Part shown: piece after piece, positions 42,702-54,351 of the stretch
Layout: every line of letters begins with the position of its first letter
How positions within the stretch are numbered: the first letter of the stretch is position 1
Assembly: GCA_014983025.1 (NCBI GenBank)
Contig: JADCLP010000006.1
Location: 1 to 64,000 of the forward strand
Length of the DNA stretch: 64,000 bases
DNA from: Erythrobacteraceae bacterium E2-1 Yellow Sea
GTDB taxonomy: Bacteria; Pseudomonadota; Alphaproteobacteria; Sphingomonadales; Sphingomonadaceae
Direction: 5' to 3'
The notes under the pieces: generated by a model
Seen by the model: only the letters and a program-made list of their open reading frames with translations
Told to the model about the DNA's origin: nothing
Database searches by the model: none
Made by a program: the position numbers and the translations under genes

Positions 42702-43637
42702 ATGCTGCATGTCGTGCACCATGCCGATTACATAGCACCCCGGCCCGAACGCGGCACATTCAAGTTCGACAAATATTATCTTGTGATGGAGGAACTGCGC
42801 GCCAGCGGCCAGCCGATCACCGAACATGCGCCACAGCCCATGCCGCGCGCATGGCTGGAGGCGGTGCACTGCCCGACATATGTCGATGAAGTGTTTCGCG
42901 CCGCCGTTCCCCCGGACAAGGAAAGGCGTATTGGCTTTCCCGTCACGTCGCATATCGCATCACGCGTGCGCCATACCAATGGCGGAACGTGGCTCGCCGC
43001 GCAGCTTGCCCGGCAGCATGGCTATGCCGCCAATTCTGCAGCAGGCAGCCACCATGCCCTGCATGATAGCGGCGCGGGATATTGCGTGTTCAACGATCTG
43101 GCCGTCTGCGCCAACCGCCTGCTGGCAGAAGGGGATGCAGCGCGCGTATTGATCGTTGATCTGGATGTGCATCAGGGTGATGGCACAGCCAGCCTGATGG
43201 CCGGGCGCGACAATGTCTTCACCTTGTCACTGCACGCAGACAAGAATTTCCCGGTGCGCAAGGCGCGCTCAACGCTCGACCTGCCATTGCCCGACGGGTT
43301 GGATGATGACGGTTATATGGCCGTGCTGACCCGGCATCTGCCGCAAGTGCTGGATGAATTCGCGCCCGATTTCGTGCTCTATCAGGCGGGCGTGGACCCG
43401 CATGCAGAGGATAAATTGGGGCGTTTGGCATTAAGCGATGACGGCCTCATCGCACGCGATCGCTTTGTTATCGGCGCAGTGCGCCAGCGCGGCCTGCCGG
43501 TCGCATCGGCGCTGGGCGGGGGTTATGGCGCGGATCAGCGGGTGGTTGCCGCGCGCCATGCTCGCTCCATGCTGGCAATGGCCGCTGAAAATGCACGCTT
43601 CATCGATACCGGCATCACAACATCAACGACAGGTTAA
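42702..43637 (+). CDS. Histone deacetylase family (acetylpolyamine-type) amidohydrolase
   Basis: 311 residues. The zinc hydrolase core is visible: tandem His in [12 protein letters not shown], zinc ligands in [14 protein letters not shown] (Asp, His), a further Asp in [14 protein letters not shown], and a GGGY near the C-terminus for the active Tyr. Bacterial members deacetylate polyamines or other small acetyl amides, and some proteins. The start is 2 bases after mntP. The substrate is not predictable. Confidence 0.87.
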   Translation: MLHVVHHADYIAPRPERGTFKFDKYYLVMEELRASGQPITEHAPQPMPRAWLEAVHCPTYVDEVFRAAVPPDKERRIGFPVTSHIASRVRHTNGGTWLAAQLARQHGYAANSAAGSHHALHDSGAGYCVFNDLAVCANRLLAEGDAARVLIVDLDVHQGDGTASLMAGRDNVFTLSLHADKNFPVRKARSTLDLPLPDGLDDDGYMAVLTRHLPQVLDEFAPDFVLYQAGVDPHAEDKLGRLALSDDGLIARDRFVIGAVRQRGLPVASALGGGYGADQRVVAARHARSMLAMAAENARFIDTGITTSTTG

Positions 43638-43660
43638 ACGTGGTTATGTTACGTGAAAGC

Positions 43661-44332
43661 ATGATGAAACGGCGTGACATCCTGAAGGGCGGCATTTTGG
43701 CGGGTGCATCACTTGCACTGCCCGCCCGCGTTTTCGCCGCGCCGCAGGCCGGCAGCCCGCGTGACCGCGCCCTGTTCGAAATAGCCAAGCGTGAATTGGA
43801 CCGTGCTGGCGATGTCATCTGGAAACGCGATATCGTGGGGATTGCCGATTACGGCCTTCATTCAGCACTGCCGCGTTTTCACTTCGTCAATCTGGACCGT
43901 CAGGAAGTGCGGAGCTTCCATGTATCGCATGGCCAGGGTTCTGATCCGCAACATGATGGCTGGCTGAAACGCTATTCCAATGTCGAAGGGTCCAACGCCA
44001 CCAGTCGCGGGGCCTATGTCACCTGGGAATGGTATGTGGGCCGTTATGGCACCTCTGTCCGTCTGGGTGGGCTGGACGAAACGAACAACAACGCCTTTGA
44101 TCGCGCCATAGTGATGCATCGCGCGAAATATGCAGAGCCTGAACACCTCGCCGCTTATGGCCGCATGGGCCGGTCCAATGGCTGCTTTGCCATGGGCGAA
44201 GAACAGTTCAAGATCGCCCTGCTGAACCTTTCCGGCGGGCGGCTATTGTTTGCAGATAGCCTGGGGCTGGCTGAAGACGGCTCACGCGTTGCCGGGCCGC
44301 TTGAACCGCTGGTGCGCAGCGGCAGAGCATAA
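43661..44332 (+). CDS. Murein L,D-transpeptidase catalytic domain protein (YkuD_2)
   Basis: 223 residues from ATG 43661, with upstream in-frame GTG and ATG alternatives. A Tat-like signal KRRDILKGGILAGASLAL starts it. The mature part shows FHFVNLDRQEVRSFHVSHGQG and the catalytic region MGRSNGCFAMG with Cys in SNGC, the YkuD_2 variant of SHGC. It probably makes or trims 3-3 or lipoprotein crosslinks in peptidoglycan. It is tail-to-tail with the larger YcbB-like transpeptidase. Confidence 0.85.
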   Translation: MMKRRDILKGGILAGASLALPARVFAAPQAGSPRDRALFEIAKRELDRAGDVIWKRDIVGIADYGLHSALPRFHFVNLDRQEVRSFHVSHGQGSDPQHDGWLKRYSNVEGSNATSRGAYVTWEWYVGRYGTSVRLGGLDETNNNAFDRAIVMHRAKYAEPEHLAAYGRMGRSNGCFAMGEEQFKIALLNLSGGRLLFADSLGLAEDGSRVAGPLEPLVRSGRA

Positions 44333-44353
44333 ACCCAGGCACCTGACTGCGGT

Positions 44354-45787
44354 TCAGGTCCGCAGGTCGTCCTCAATCACGATAATTTCTTCATCGGTTT
44401 TTATACCGCGGTTGGCCACGCGCGGCTGATCCAGGCTGGCCAGTACCGGCGTATCCCGATCATATAGGTCATTGAATGTCTTCAATTCCCCATTGATGTC
44501 CGTCGCCATGGTGAAATAGGTGATATAGACCGGCAGCCGCTTTTCTATCGGCACGCGAGTATATTTACCGGAAGTGGCAATCTCTACCGCCTCTTCCTTG
44601 GTCGCACCCTGGCCCAGGATGGCCATGGTGATCGCCAGTTCCAATGCCCGTTCAGTGCGAATGCAGCCATGACTCAAGGCGCGATCATCATTGGCGAATA
44701 AATGGCGCGAGGGCGTATCATGCAGGAAAATGGCATGCGGATTGGGCATATCCAGCTTCATACGGCCCAGCGAATTGGTGGGGCCGGGCTGCTGCACAAC
44801 CGTGACCCAGCCATTTGCCCCTTTTGTGGCCGTATAGCCTGCCGATTTGGCCCAGGCCGGGTTGTTCAGCACTTTTGCGCCCAGCCCTTCACCTTTCACA
44901 ATGGATTGGGGCACAGTCCATGTGGGGTTGAAGATTACCCCTTCCACGGTTTCTGCCAATTGTGGTGTGGCCGTACGTCCCGGCTTGCCTACAATGGTGC
45001 GATAGGTGCTGATAATCTTGTCCTTCACCGTCAGGCGAAGCTGAAATTCAGGCACATTGGTGATCAGATACTGGCTGCCCAAATCACGTTCCAGCCAACG
45101 CCAGCGATCCATATTCGCACGGATCAGCTTGCGCTTTTCCTTCTGGTCAGCAGGCGTTGCCGCCAATTCCGCCTTCAATCGCGCATAATCAGGGTGCGTG
45201 GGGCTGAGGCTGGATAATATTCCTGCCAGATCACCACTTTCCAAAGCTGCACCGAGCAAGTCCCCCGTGCGAATCATGCTGTGATCATGATCGACCACAA
45301 ACCACTGCTTACGTGCTGACATGGGCGTGCGGCCATCGCGCAAATCTTCCACCAGCCAGGCAAAGCTGCGGCTGGCAAGCTGGTCCAGTTCTTCAGATGG
45401 GCCGCTGGCTATTGCTGTCTTTAAAGGCTGAAGATCGTAATCCTTTGGATCCAATCCCTCTGCTCCGATGGCAGATATGATCCGTACCAGTTCACGCGCA
45501 TTGGCGATCGACCATGGCTGGACCAGCGGCGCTGCCTGAACAGTTAGATCACCCTGCACAACCGGGTCAGAAACCATTTTGGGAAACGCGGAATCAAAGC
45601 CTGTTTCAGCAGGGAGTGTCGCCTTGGGCTTTACGGGCGCAGTAACAGGGGCAACCGGCGCAGCATTGGTGGCAGCAGGCTTTTCACCTGGCAGTAAATT
45701 TTCCGGAGCGGTGGCATGAGCACCAATGGCACCCGACAGCACCAGAGAACTTGCCAACAAGCCGCGTGTAACCCTTGAAAAAATCAT
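44354..45787 (-). CDS. L,D-transpeptidase, YcbB (LdtD)-like
   Basis: 477 residues. A Sec signal (about 1-26) leads a Pro/Ala-rich linker, then a scaffold domain (about 75-220), then the YkuD catalytic domain with HDTPSRHLF and the active-site segment ALSHGCIRTERALELA (Cys near 366). This matches the long YcbB type that forms 3-3 peptidoglycan crosslinks and is less sensitive to many beta-lactams. A divergent promoter region of about 140 bases separates it from the EamA gene. Confidence 0.9.
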   Translation of the reverse strand: MIFSRVTRGLLASSLVLSGAIGAHATAPENLLPGEKPAATNAAPVAPVTAPVKPKATLPAETGFDSAFPKMVSDPVVQGDLTVQAAPLVQPWSIANARELVRIISAIGAEGLDPKDYDLQPLKTAIASGPSEELDQLASRSFAWLVEDLRDGRTPMSARKQWFVVDHDHSMIRTGDLLGAALESGDLAGILSSLSPTHPDYARLKAELAATPADQKEKRKLIRANMDRWRWLERDLGSQYLITNVPEFQLRLTVKDKIISTYRTIVGKPGRTATPQLAETVEGVIFNPTWTVPQSIVKGEGLGAKVLNNPAWAKSAGYTATKGANGWVTVVQQPGPTNSLGRMKLDMPNPHAIFLHDTPSRHLFANDDRALSHGCIRTERALELAITMAILGQGATKEEAVEIATSGKYTRVPIEKRLPVYITYFTMATDINGELKTFNDLYDRDTPVLASLDQPRVANRGIKTDEEIIVIEDDLRT

Positions 45788-45930
45788 TAAAAATTCAACT
45801 TCCCGAGTGCGCCCTACCCCACAAGATTGGGGTGGAGATCAATATATCTGCTATCTGGCTGATCTATCAAGTATTGTAGCTTACCCGGCGATGAATCTCA
45901 CATCGCGTGGTGACGCAGACACAGGCACAA

Positions 45931-46830
45931 CCTATGATCTTCTGTGTGAGCAGTCATAACCCACTGTTACGCCCAGTCCTGGCCACGATTACAGGGATCG
46001 CGCTATTTTCCGCAATGGACGCGGCTATCAAAAGCGCGGCTTTGGAAATCGGGGCATATAGCGCCTATTTCCTGCGCTGTGTGATCGGCTTGGCCATGAT
46101 TGCACCTGTTTGGCGAGCGCGGGGCGGCAAATGGCCAAACCGCAGGGTTCTTAAAATCCACCTTCTGCGCGGTGTGGTGGTCGCCTTCATGGGCTGGACC
46201 TTCTTCGTGTCGCTGGTGCGGCTGCCACTTGCAGAGGCGATTGCCCTGTCTTTCATTGCCCCTTTGATCGCGCTTTATCTGGCTGCTGCTCTGCTGGGTG
46301 AAAAAATAGAACGACGCGCAATTATTGCTGCCGTGTTGGGCCTGGCAGGTGTCCTGGTGATTGTAGGCGGCAGAATTGGTGGCGAGCGCATGTCTGACGA
46401 GGCCTTACTGGGCCTGGTCGCGCTGCTTCTATCCGCTATCCTCTATGGGTGGAACCTCGTGCTTCAAAGGCAGCAGGCATTGGTCGCCAGCCCTACAGAG
46501 GTGAGTACTTTCCAGAACGGAGTGGTCGCACTGGTCCTGCTAATGGGGGCCCCCATGCTGCTTGTACTACCAGAAGGCGCAGTGTGGGTGGACATCACGC
46601 TGGGTGCCATTCTGGCGGTAGGTGCCGCCGTCATGCTCAGTTGGGCCTACGCCAGGGCAGAGGCGCAAAAGCTGGTGCCCATCGAATATACCGGCTTTTT
46701 ATGGGCATCCCTGCTTGGCTGGTGGTTTTTTGGCGAACAGGTCACGCTGACCACCGCCTTTGGTGCCGTGTTGATCGTGATCGGATGCTGGATCGCGACC
46801 AGGCGCAGGCCAGAACAATCCGCAGTTTGA
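45931..46830 (+). CDS. EamA (DMT) family transporter
   Basis: 299 residues from ATG 45931; GTG 45907 is an equally possible start. Ten hydrophobic helices in two EamA repeats are seen, e.g. ATITGIALFSAMDAAIKS, LRGVVVAFMGWTFF and LGAILAVGAAVMLSWAYA. Drug/metabolite transporters export amino acids, nucleotides or drugs; the substrate is not read from sequence. The run TGFLWASLLGWWFFGEQ near the end is typical of RhaT/EamA C-terminal repeats. Confidence 0.88.
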   Translation, partial: PMIFCVSSHNPLLRPVLATITGIALFSAMDAAIKSAALEIGAYSAYFLRCVIGLAMIAPVWRARGGKWPNRRVLKIHLLRGVVVAFMGWTFFVSLVRLPLAEAIALSFIAPLIALYLAAALLGEKIERRAIIAAVLGLAGVLVIVGGRIGGERMSDEALLGLVALLLSAILYGWNLVLQRQQALVASPTEVSTFQNGVVALVLLMGAPMLLVLPEGAVWVDITLGAILAVGAAVMLSWAYARAEAQKLVPIEYTGFLWASLLGWWFFGEQVTLTTAFGAVLIVIGCWIATRRRPEQSAV

Positions 46831-46995
46831 GAAGCATACATACAGGCTAATGCCACAGCATTAATGCTTATGTCTCATACCTGATAGCTGCTCGCCCCCT
46901 TGACCTCGCGCGCGTGAAAGAGCAGTTGCGCGCGCAAGACGCGAATCCACCTCTCCCCCAGGAGCCGCGAAACTCATGAAAGGATGGCACGCCAT

Positions 46996-49668
<2,673 letters not shown>

Positions 49669-49695
49669 TCACAGGGTCAGAACTGATTTGGAAGG

Positions 49696-49722
49696 GGGCG
49701 GTCCTGCGGGGCCGCCCTTTTT
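49696..49722 (+). terminator. Rho-independent terminator of acnA
   Basis: GGGCGG (49696-49701) pairs with CCGCCC (49712-49717), extended by CC/GG inside, followed by TTTTT. It also abuts the 3' end of the convergent HEPN-motif gene. Confidence 0.88.
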
Positions 49723-49725
49723 GTT

Positions 49726-50355
49726 TCAGAACAGGCTCAATGAAAATGCGTCATGGGCATGCATCGCCGTTTCGAATCGTCGGCGCATGTCTCGCTGTGC
49801 GACCACAGCGAACACGGCCTTGCCTGCCGGGACCGGAGTATTGATTTGCCCGCCGGACTTTCTTTCACCCGCTTTCCTGTTGGTGGTGTGAAATAGATAG
49901 AACTTTCCGCAAGGTGACGATCGCGCCATCCAATGCGCAACGTAATTCCGAAATTCGCGCAGGTTTTCCATTTGGTCGACCAAACTGACCAACTCGGCTT
50001 CATGGGACTGGCCCCGTGCCACCAGGCCGAGCAAATTGGTCAGTGCCGCAGCGACATCGCTATCCGAAGGTTCCTTAGCTGCCGGATCTGCAACAGCGAT
50101 AGCCCGGCGCATAGTAAAATCTATGAAGGCCATGCCTTGAGTAATTTCGCCGAAGAAGTGCAAGTCAGACGCATCGAGAGGAGGTAAGCTATTGAACTTA
50201 CTTCCGTCTGGATCATCATCATGATGTTTTTGAAGCTCTGCAGCTTCGGCCAATGATGGGGCAGGCAATTTCGGACGTGAACGGGTCAATAAGCCAACGC
50301 CAAAGCTCATCAATTTACGACCAAGCCTATTGAAAGATACTGGCGCACAGAGCAT
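49726..50355 (-). CDS. Uncharacterised protein with HEPN-like RNxxxH motif
   Basis: About 209 residues from ATG 50355 (50310 also in frame); the longer upstream frame overlaps ruvB and is rejected. I recognise no named family, but the region 120-150 reads VDQMENLREFRNYVAHWMARSS with Arg136, Asn137 and His141, the R-N-x3-H signature of HEPN ribonucleases, after a preceding helix FIDFTMRRAIAV. HEPN proteins are often toxins or abortive-infection effectors. It lies 22 bases downstream of ruvB, same strand, and looks less GC-rich than its neighbours, suggesting acquisition. Activity is unproven. Confidence 0.5.
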   Translation of the reverse strand: MLCAPVSFNRLGRKLMSFGVGLLTRSRPKLPAPSLAEAAELQKHHDDDPDGSKFNSLPPLDASDLHFFGEITQGMAFIDFTMRRAIAVADPAAKEPSDSDVAAALTNLLGLVARGQSHEAELVSLVDQMENLREFRNYVAHWMARSSPCGKFYLFHTTNRKAGERKSGGQINTPVPAGKAVFAVVAQRDMRRRFETAMHAHDAFSLSLF

Positions 50356-50377
50356 CAAATCGCTCTCATCAACCGGC

Positions 50378-51424
50378 CTATTTGCCCTCGCCAAACAGGC
50401 CGGATTGGCTGCCCCCCTCATTCTTCGACGGCGCTGGCGATATTTCCAGATGTTCCCAGCACGCATCATTCAGCACGCGCCCGCGTGCGGTGCGCGCCAG
50501 CAGGCCGAGCTGGATCAGGTAAGGCTCGATCACCTCTTCCACCGTGTCACGCGGTTCGGCGAGACCTGCAGCAAGCGTTTCCACCCCCACCGGGCCGCCT
50601 TTATATGTGGTGGCGATCATGGCGAGATAGCGGCGGTCCATCGCATCGAGACCGAGGGAATCGATCTCCAGCCGGGTCAGCGCATCATCGGCCAGTGCAC
50701 GGGTGACGGTGTCCTGCCCCGCGACATGGGCAAAATCACGCACCCGGCGCAGCAGGCGGCCTGCCACACGCGGCGTGCCGCGCGAACGGCGGGCAATCTC
50801 GCGCGCACCGGCAGCATCAATTTCCATCCCCAGCAGGCGCGCACCCCGCGTCACCACCAGTTCCAGCTCCGCGTGGGAGTAGAAATTGAGGCGGACGGGA
50901 ATGCCAAAGCGATCGCGCAGCGGCGTGGTTAGCAGGCCCTGCCGCGTGGTCGCGCCGATCAGCGTGAAAGGCGGCAGGTCAATCCGCACGCTGCGCGCCG
51001 CCGGCCCCTCGCCAATGATAATATCGAGCGCGCGATCCTCCATCGCGGGGTAGAGGATCTCCTCCACCACCGGGTTGAGCCGGTGAATCTCGTCAATAAA
51101 CAGCACGTCATGCGGTTCGAGATTGGTCAGCAGAGCGGCCAGATCGCCCGCCTTGGCGATCACCGGGCCGCTGGTGGCGCGGAAACCAACGCCCAGTTCG
51201 CGCGAGATAATCTGCGCCAGCGTGGTCTTGCCCAGACCGGGCGGGCCGAAGAACAGCACATGGTCCATCGCCTCGCCCCGCGATTTGGCGCTCTGGATAA
51301 AGACGCGCAAATTATCGCGCGCCGCTTCCTGCCCGATAAATTCGGCCAGCGACTTGGGCCGCAGCGCCGCATCCGGATCGTCAGCCTGCCGCTCAGGCGA
51401 ATGGAGGGGAATGGGGTCGGTCAT
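50378..51424 (-). CDS. ruvB: Holliday junction branch-migration ATPase RuvB
   Basis: 348 residues. It powers branch migration with RuvA. The AAA+ domain has Walker [10 protein letters not shown], Walker B DEIH, and the arginine-rich [20 protein letters not shown] of the winged-helix-linked sensor region. The start codon overlaps the stop of the upstream membrane-protein gene (ATGA), and ruvA is about 1 kb further upstream rather than adjacent. The N-terminus ([22 protein letters not shown]) is complete. Confidence 0.96.
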   Translation of the reverse strand: MTDPIPLHSPERQADDPDAALRPKSLAEFIGQEAARDNLRVFIQSAKSRGEAMDHVLFFGPPGLGKTTLAQIISRELGVGFRATSGPVIAKAGDLAALLTNLEPHDVLFIDEIHRLNPVVEEILYPAMEDRALDIIIGEGPAARSVRIDLPPFTLIGATTRQGLLTTPLRDRFGIPVRLNFYSHAELELVVTRGARLLGMEIDAAGAREIARRSRGTPRVAGRLLRRVRDFAHVAGQDTVTRALADDALTRLEIDSLGLDAMDRRYLAMIATTYKGGPVGVETLAAGLAEPRDTVEEVIEPYLIQLGLLARTARGRVLNDACWEHLEISPAPSKNEGGSQSGLFGEGK

Positions 51425-51903
51425 GTGATTGCATCTAGTCCGACGAATGCACCAGCAATAAAGAGACCGAGCGACACGATACTCAAAAAGAGAGCTGCAC
51501 CAGACGCGAAGTCGCCCTTCCTTTCCTCGATTGAGCCATCGTAATTTTGACCAGTTGCGTAAGCGGCACTCTCAGCATTTCTTGAGTCAAAGAATACGGT
51601 CAGCATGTAATAACCTTGGGACAAATATGCCCCTACGTAGGCAGCCAGAATCGCAGCGATACCACATGCAAACCAACAGAATGACCACCAGAGTGCTACC
51701 GGTTCCACAATTTGGCCAGAGTTCCCGACAAAAGTCAGAAGACTGATGATCCCAGCCCCGTTTGCCAAAAAAAGTCCCTTCATCCCTGCTTGCGCATACT
51801 CGACCGAGTATCGCAACCGATCATTCGCTTCATCCCACCGACGATCACCTTCCTTGATTGCAAGGTCTTTGACGACATTCTCTTGGACCGCTTTCTCCAT
51901 CAC
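51421..51903 (-). CDS. Small membrane protein of unknown function inserted between ruvA and ruvB
   Basis: 160 residues with three hydrophobic segments (about 42-60, 69-95, 133-155) and a charged helical N-terminus [25 protein letters not shown] conserved-looking turn [18 protein letters not shown] precedes the first helix. I recognise no characterised family. The stop codon overlaps the ruvB start by 4 nt, so the two are translationally coupled. The DNA is less GC-rich than ruvA/ruvB. Transfer is suspected but not shown. Confidence 0.6.
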   Translation of the reverse strand: MMEKAVQENVVKDLAIKEGDRRWDEANDRLRYSVEYAQAGMKGLFLANGAGIISLLTFVGNSGQIVEPVALWWSFCWFACGIAAILAAYVGAYLSQGYYMLTVFFDSRNAESAAYATGQNYDGSIEERKGDFASGAALFLSIVSLGLFIAGAFVGLDAIT

Positions 51904-51937
51904 CCCGCCGCCCTCGTTAGTGCTGCTGGCAAAATGG

Positions 51938-51958
51938 ATGCTGAAACGAGTTCAGCAT
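51938..51958. repeat. Palindromic repeat unit 1 (REP-like)
   Basis: ATGCTGAA - ACGAG - TTCAGCAT, an 8-bp stem with 5-nt loop, preceded by GG. It lies between the membrane-protein start and the GIY-YIG gene. The motif GGATGCTGAAAC..GTTCA is a familiar intergenic repeat in sphingomonads. Confidence 0.7.
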
Positions 51959-51992
51959 GACGAGGAGGCGATGAAATCATTTTAATCCTGTC

Positions 51993-52013
51993 ACCCTGAA
52001 CTTGTTTCAGGGT
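51993..52013. repeat. Palindromic repeat unit 2 (REP-like, opposite orientation)
   Basis: ACCCTGAA - CTTGT - TTCAGGGT, 8-bp stem with 5-nt loop. Relative to units 1 and 3 the core is inverted. It lies 25 bases before the GIY-YIG start codon. Confidence 0.7.
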
Positions 52014-52037
52014 CCATTCCTCGCCACGCTCCGCATC

Positions 52038-52355
52038 ATGCCGATTGAGCGCAACCCTTGCGTCTATATCCTCGCCAGCAAGCCATACGGTACACTCTAT
52101 ATCGGCGTCACCAGCGATCTGATCGCGCGGCTGTGGCAGCACAGGAATGGAGCAATCGAGGGATTCACCAGCCGATATGCCGTCCATCGCCTCGTCCGAT
52201 ATGAAGTGTTCGGCGATATGATTGCGGCCATCACGCGAGAGAAGCAACTCAAACGCTGGCACAGGCAGTGGAAGATCAACCTGATCCAGAGCGAGAACCC
52301 CGACTGGCACGATCTGGCCGCCGGGCTGGGCCTGCCTGCGATAGGACAACACTGA
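52038..52355 (+). CDS. GIY-YIG nuclease-domain protein (UPF0213-type)
   Basis: 105 residues from ATG 52038. The GIY-YIG core is seen at the start: VYILASKPYGTLYIGVTSDLIARLWQH, with Tyr, Tyr/Ile-Gly, and an Arg following; the conserved IAAITREKQLKRWHRQWK helix provides further basic and Glu positions. Stand-alone small GIY-YIG proteins have no clear role; they are common in sphingomonads and often sit with palindromic repeats, as here. It is the only plus-strand gene inside the ruvAB region. Confidence 0.8.
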   Translation: MPIERNPCVYILASKPYGTLYIGVTSDLIARLWQHRNGAIEGFTSRYAVHRLVRYEVFGDMIAAITREKQLKRWHRQWKINLIQSENPDWHDLAAGLGLPAIGQH

Positions 52356-52364
52356 AGGCGGGAT

Positions 52365-52390
52365 GGATGCTGAAACAAGTTCATGGTGAC
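52365..52390. repeat. Palindromic repeat unit 3 (REP-like, degenerate)
   Basis: GGATGCTGAAACAAGTTCA followed by TGGTGAC; same orientation as unit 1. It lies 10 bases after the GIY-YIG stop codon and 16 before the ruvA stop. Units 2 and 3 bracket the GIY-YIG gene in opposite orientations. Confidence 0.6.
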
Positions 52391-52405
52391 GATTCCTGCG
52401 GAGCA

Positions 52406-53014
52406 TCACCCCGCCGCCCTTTTCAAAGCCACGCGGATCAGGTCGCTTTCACTGGCGCCATCGCCCAGTTCACCCTGTGCACGGGCGACGGCCTGCGCGG
52501 CGACAGCGGGCTTGAAACCGAGATTTTCGAGCGCGGACACGGCATCGGCGCTCGCCGCACCCGCAGGAGTTACCGCAACGCCCACCCCGCCCGTTGAACC
52601 ACCGCCGGGCAAAGCGCCCGCCTTATCCTTCAACTCATTCACGATGCGCCCCGCCAGTTTCGGGCCAACCCCATTGGCGCGCGCGACCATCGCCGCATCG
52701 CCGCCTGCGCAGGCATCGCGCAATTCGCCGAATGACAGGGCGGATAATATCGCCAGCGCCACCTTGCTGCCCACACCCTGAACCTGCGTGAGCAGGCGGA
52801 ACCAGTCGCGCTCTCCAGCCTCGGCAAAGCCGAGCAGCCGCATGTCATTTTCGGAAACCTGCAAATCGGTATAGACGGTGCAGGCTTCGCCCGGCTCGCC
52901 CAGCGCGCTCAATGTCTTGGCAGAGCAATGCACCAGATAGCCCACGCCCTGGACATCAATCACCGCCCAGTCCGTGCCGGTTTCGTCCAACAGCCCTTTC
53001 AGCTTTGCGATCAT
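52406..53014 (-). CDS. ruvA: Holliday junction branch-migration complex subunit RuvA
   Basis: 202 residues from ATG 53014 (MIAKLKG). RuvA binds the junction and recruits RuvB. Domain I (1-63) is an OB-fold; helix-hairpin-helix repeats lie in [16 protein letters not shown] and [16 protein letters not shown]; the C-terminal domain III (about 155-202) binds RuvB. ruvC is not in the window. The promoter region is shared with aroC, read in the opposite direction. Confidence 0.95.
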   Translation of the reverse strand: MIAKLKGLLDETGTDWAVIDVQGVGYLVHCSAKTLSALGEPGEACTVYTDLQVSENDMRLLGFAEAGERDWFRLLTQVQGVGSKVALAILSALSFGELRDACAGGDAAMVARANGVGPKLAGRIVNELKDKAGALPGGGSTGGVGVAVTPAGAASADAVSALENLGFKPAVAAQAVARAQGELGDGASESDLIRVALKRAAG

Positions 53015-53092
53015 GGTTTGTTCTTGAACGTAAAGATGAGATTGGTCCAGAGAATATGGACAGCAGCCCACAGTTGCGCCAAGGTATGCGGC

Positions 53093-54160
53093 ATGAGCTG
53101 GAACACATTCGGACGCGTTTTGCGCTTTACCACATGGGGCGAAAGCCACGGCCCCGCATTGGGGGCCGTTGTCGATGGCTGCCCGCCGCGCATTGCCATT
53201 AGCGAAGCCGATATCCAGCCCTATCTGGATGCGCGCAAGCCGGGGCAGAACCGCTTTACCACACAAAGGCAGGAGGCCGATCTGGTCCGCATCCTCTCCG
53301 GCGTGTTCGAAGGGCAGACTACGGGCACATCGATCAGCCTGATGATCGAGAACACCGATCAACGCAGCAAGGATTATTCGGAAATCGCCCAGGCCTATCG
53401 CCCCGGCCATGCCGATTACGCCTATGACGCGAAATATGGCATCCGCGATTATCGCGGTGGCGGCCGTTCCAGCGCGCGCGAAACCGCGGCGCGGGTGGCG
53501 GCAGGTGCAGTTGCGCGGCTGATCGTGCCCGAAGTCAAAATCACCGCCTATGTCTGCGAACTGGGCGGCGATGCGATTGACCGTGCCGCCATCGATTTTG
53601 CCGAAATCGGCAATAACCCCTTCTTCTGCCCCGATCCCGCTGCGGCCAAGCGTTGGGAGGCCACGGTGGATGATGCGCGCAAGGCCGGATCATCGCTGGG
53701 TGCAGTGGTCGAATGTGTCGCCACGGGTGTGCCTGCCGGTTGGGGCGCGCCGATCTATGCCAAGCTGGATGGTGATCTGGCTGCGGCGATGATGAGCATC
53801 AATGCGGTGAAAGCGGTTGAGATTGGTGACGGCTTTGCCGCCGCGCGGCTAACGGGTGAGCAGAATGCCGACCCGATGCGCCCCGGAGACAATGGCCCCA
53901 AATTCATGGCCAATCATGCCGGCGGGATTGCAGGTGGCATTTCCACCGGCCAGCCCGTGGTGTGCCGTGTGGCGTTCAAGCCCACCAGTTCCATCCTGAC
54001 CCCTGTAGATTCGATCACTTCTGATGGCGATGCAACGCAGGTCCGCACCAAGGGGCGGCATGATCCCTGCGTGGGTATTCGTGGTGTGCCTGTGGTAGAA
54101 GCGATGATGGCGCTGGTACTGGCCGACCACAAATTGCTGCATCGCGCTCAAATAACTTAG
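53093..54160 (+). CDS. aroC: Chorismate synthase
   Basis: 355 residues from ATG 53093, AAGG 8 nt upstream; an earlier in-frame start overlaps ruvA and is rejected. AroC makes chorismate from EPSP using reduced FMN. The N-terminal signature [14 protein letters not shown], the central [30 protein letters not shown], and the C-terminal [17 protein letters not shown] are intact. Its product feeds PheA encoded at 25 kb. Confidence 0.96.
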   Translation: MSWNTFGRVLRFTTWGESHGPALGAVVDGCPPRIAISEADIQPYLDARKPGQNRFTTQRQEADLVRILSGVFEGQTTGTSISLMIENTDQRSKDYSEIAQAYRPGHADYAYDAKYGIRDYRGGGRSSARETAARVAAGAVARLIVPEVKITAYVCELGGDAIDRAAIDFAEIGNNPFFCPDPAAAKRWEATVDDARKAGSSLGAVVECVATGVPAGWGAPIYAKLDGDLAAAMMSINAVKAVEIGDGFAAARLTGEQNADPMRPGDNGPKFMANHAGGIAGGISTGQPVVCRVAFKPTSSILTPVDSITSDGDATQVRTKGRHDPCVGIRGVPVVEAMMALVLADHKLLHRAQIT

Positions 54161-54300
54161 CCGCATAATACACTCGCAATTCGGATATCAGATCGGCGGC
54201 GAGTGCTATTCAAGCTTGCTATACATCCATTGATCGGAATTTTCGATCTTCGCAATCGCACAAAATCGCTTTCTTGATTTTCATCAATGCCTATTTCCCC

Positions 54301-54335
54301 GGTTGAGTTTCACTGTTCGAATCGAACACTCAACC
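54301..54335. promoter_or_regulatory. Nested palindrome in the ahpC leader
   Basis: Outer arms GGTTGAGT (54301-54308) and ACTCAACC (54328-54335) enclose a 13-bp perfect palindrome GTTCGAATCGAAC (54315-54327). It lies 17-51 bases before the ahpC start and just upstream of its GAGGA site. It may be an operator for a peroxide or redox regulator, or an RNA stem in the leader. No canonical OxyR box was found. Confidence 0.4.
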
Positions 54336-54351
54336 AGAAAGAGGATCATTC

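Noticed and set aside
52928-53092. Longer start for chorismate synthase
   Set aside because: The extension lies antisense to the ruvA start region and lacks family similarity; the conserved [20 protein letters not shown] start is at 53093.
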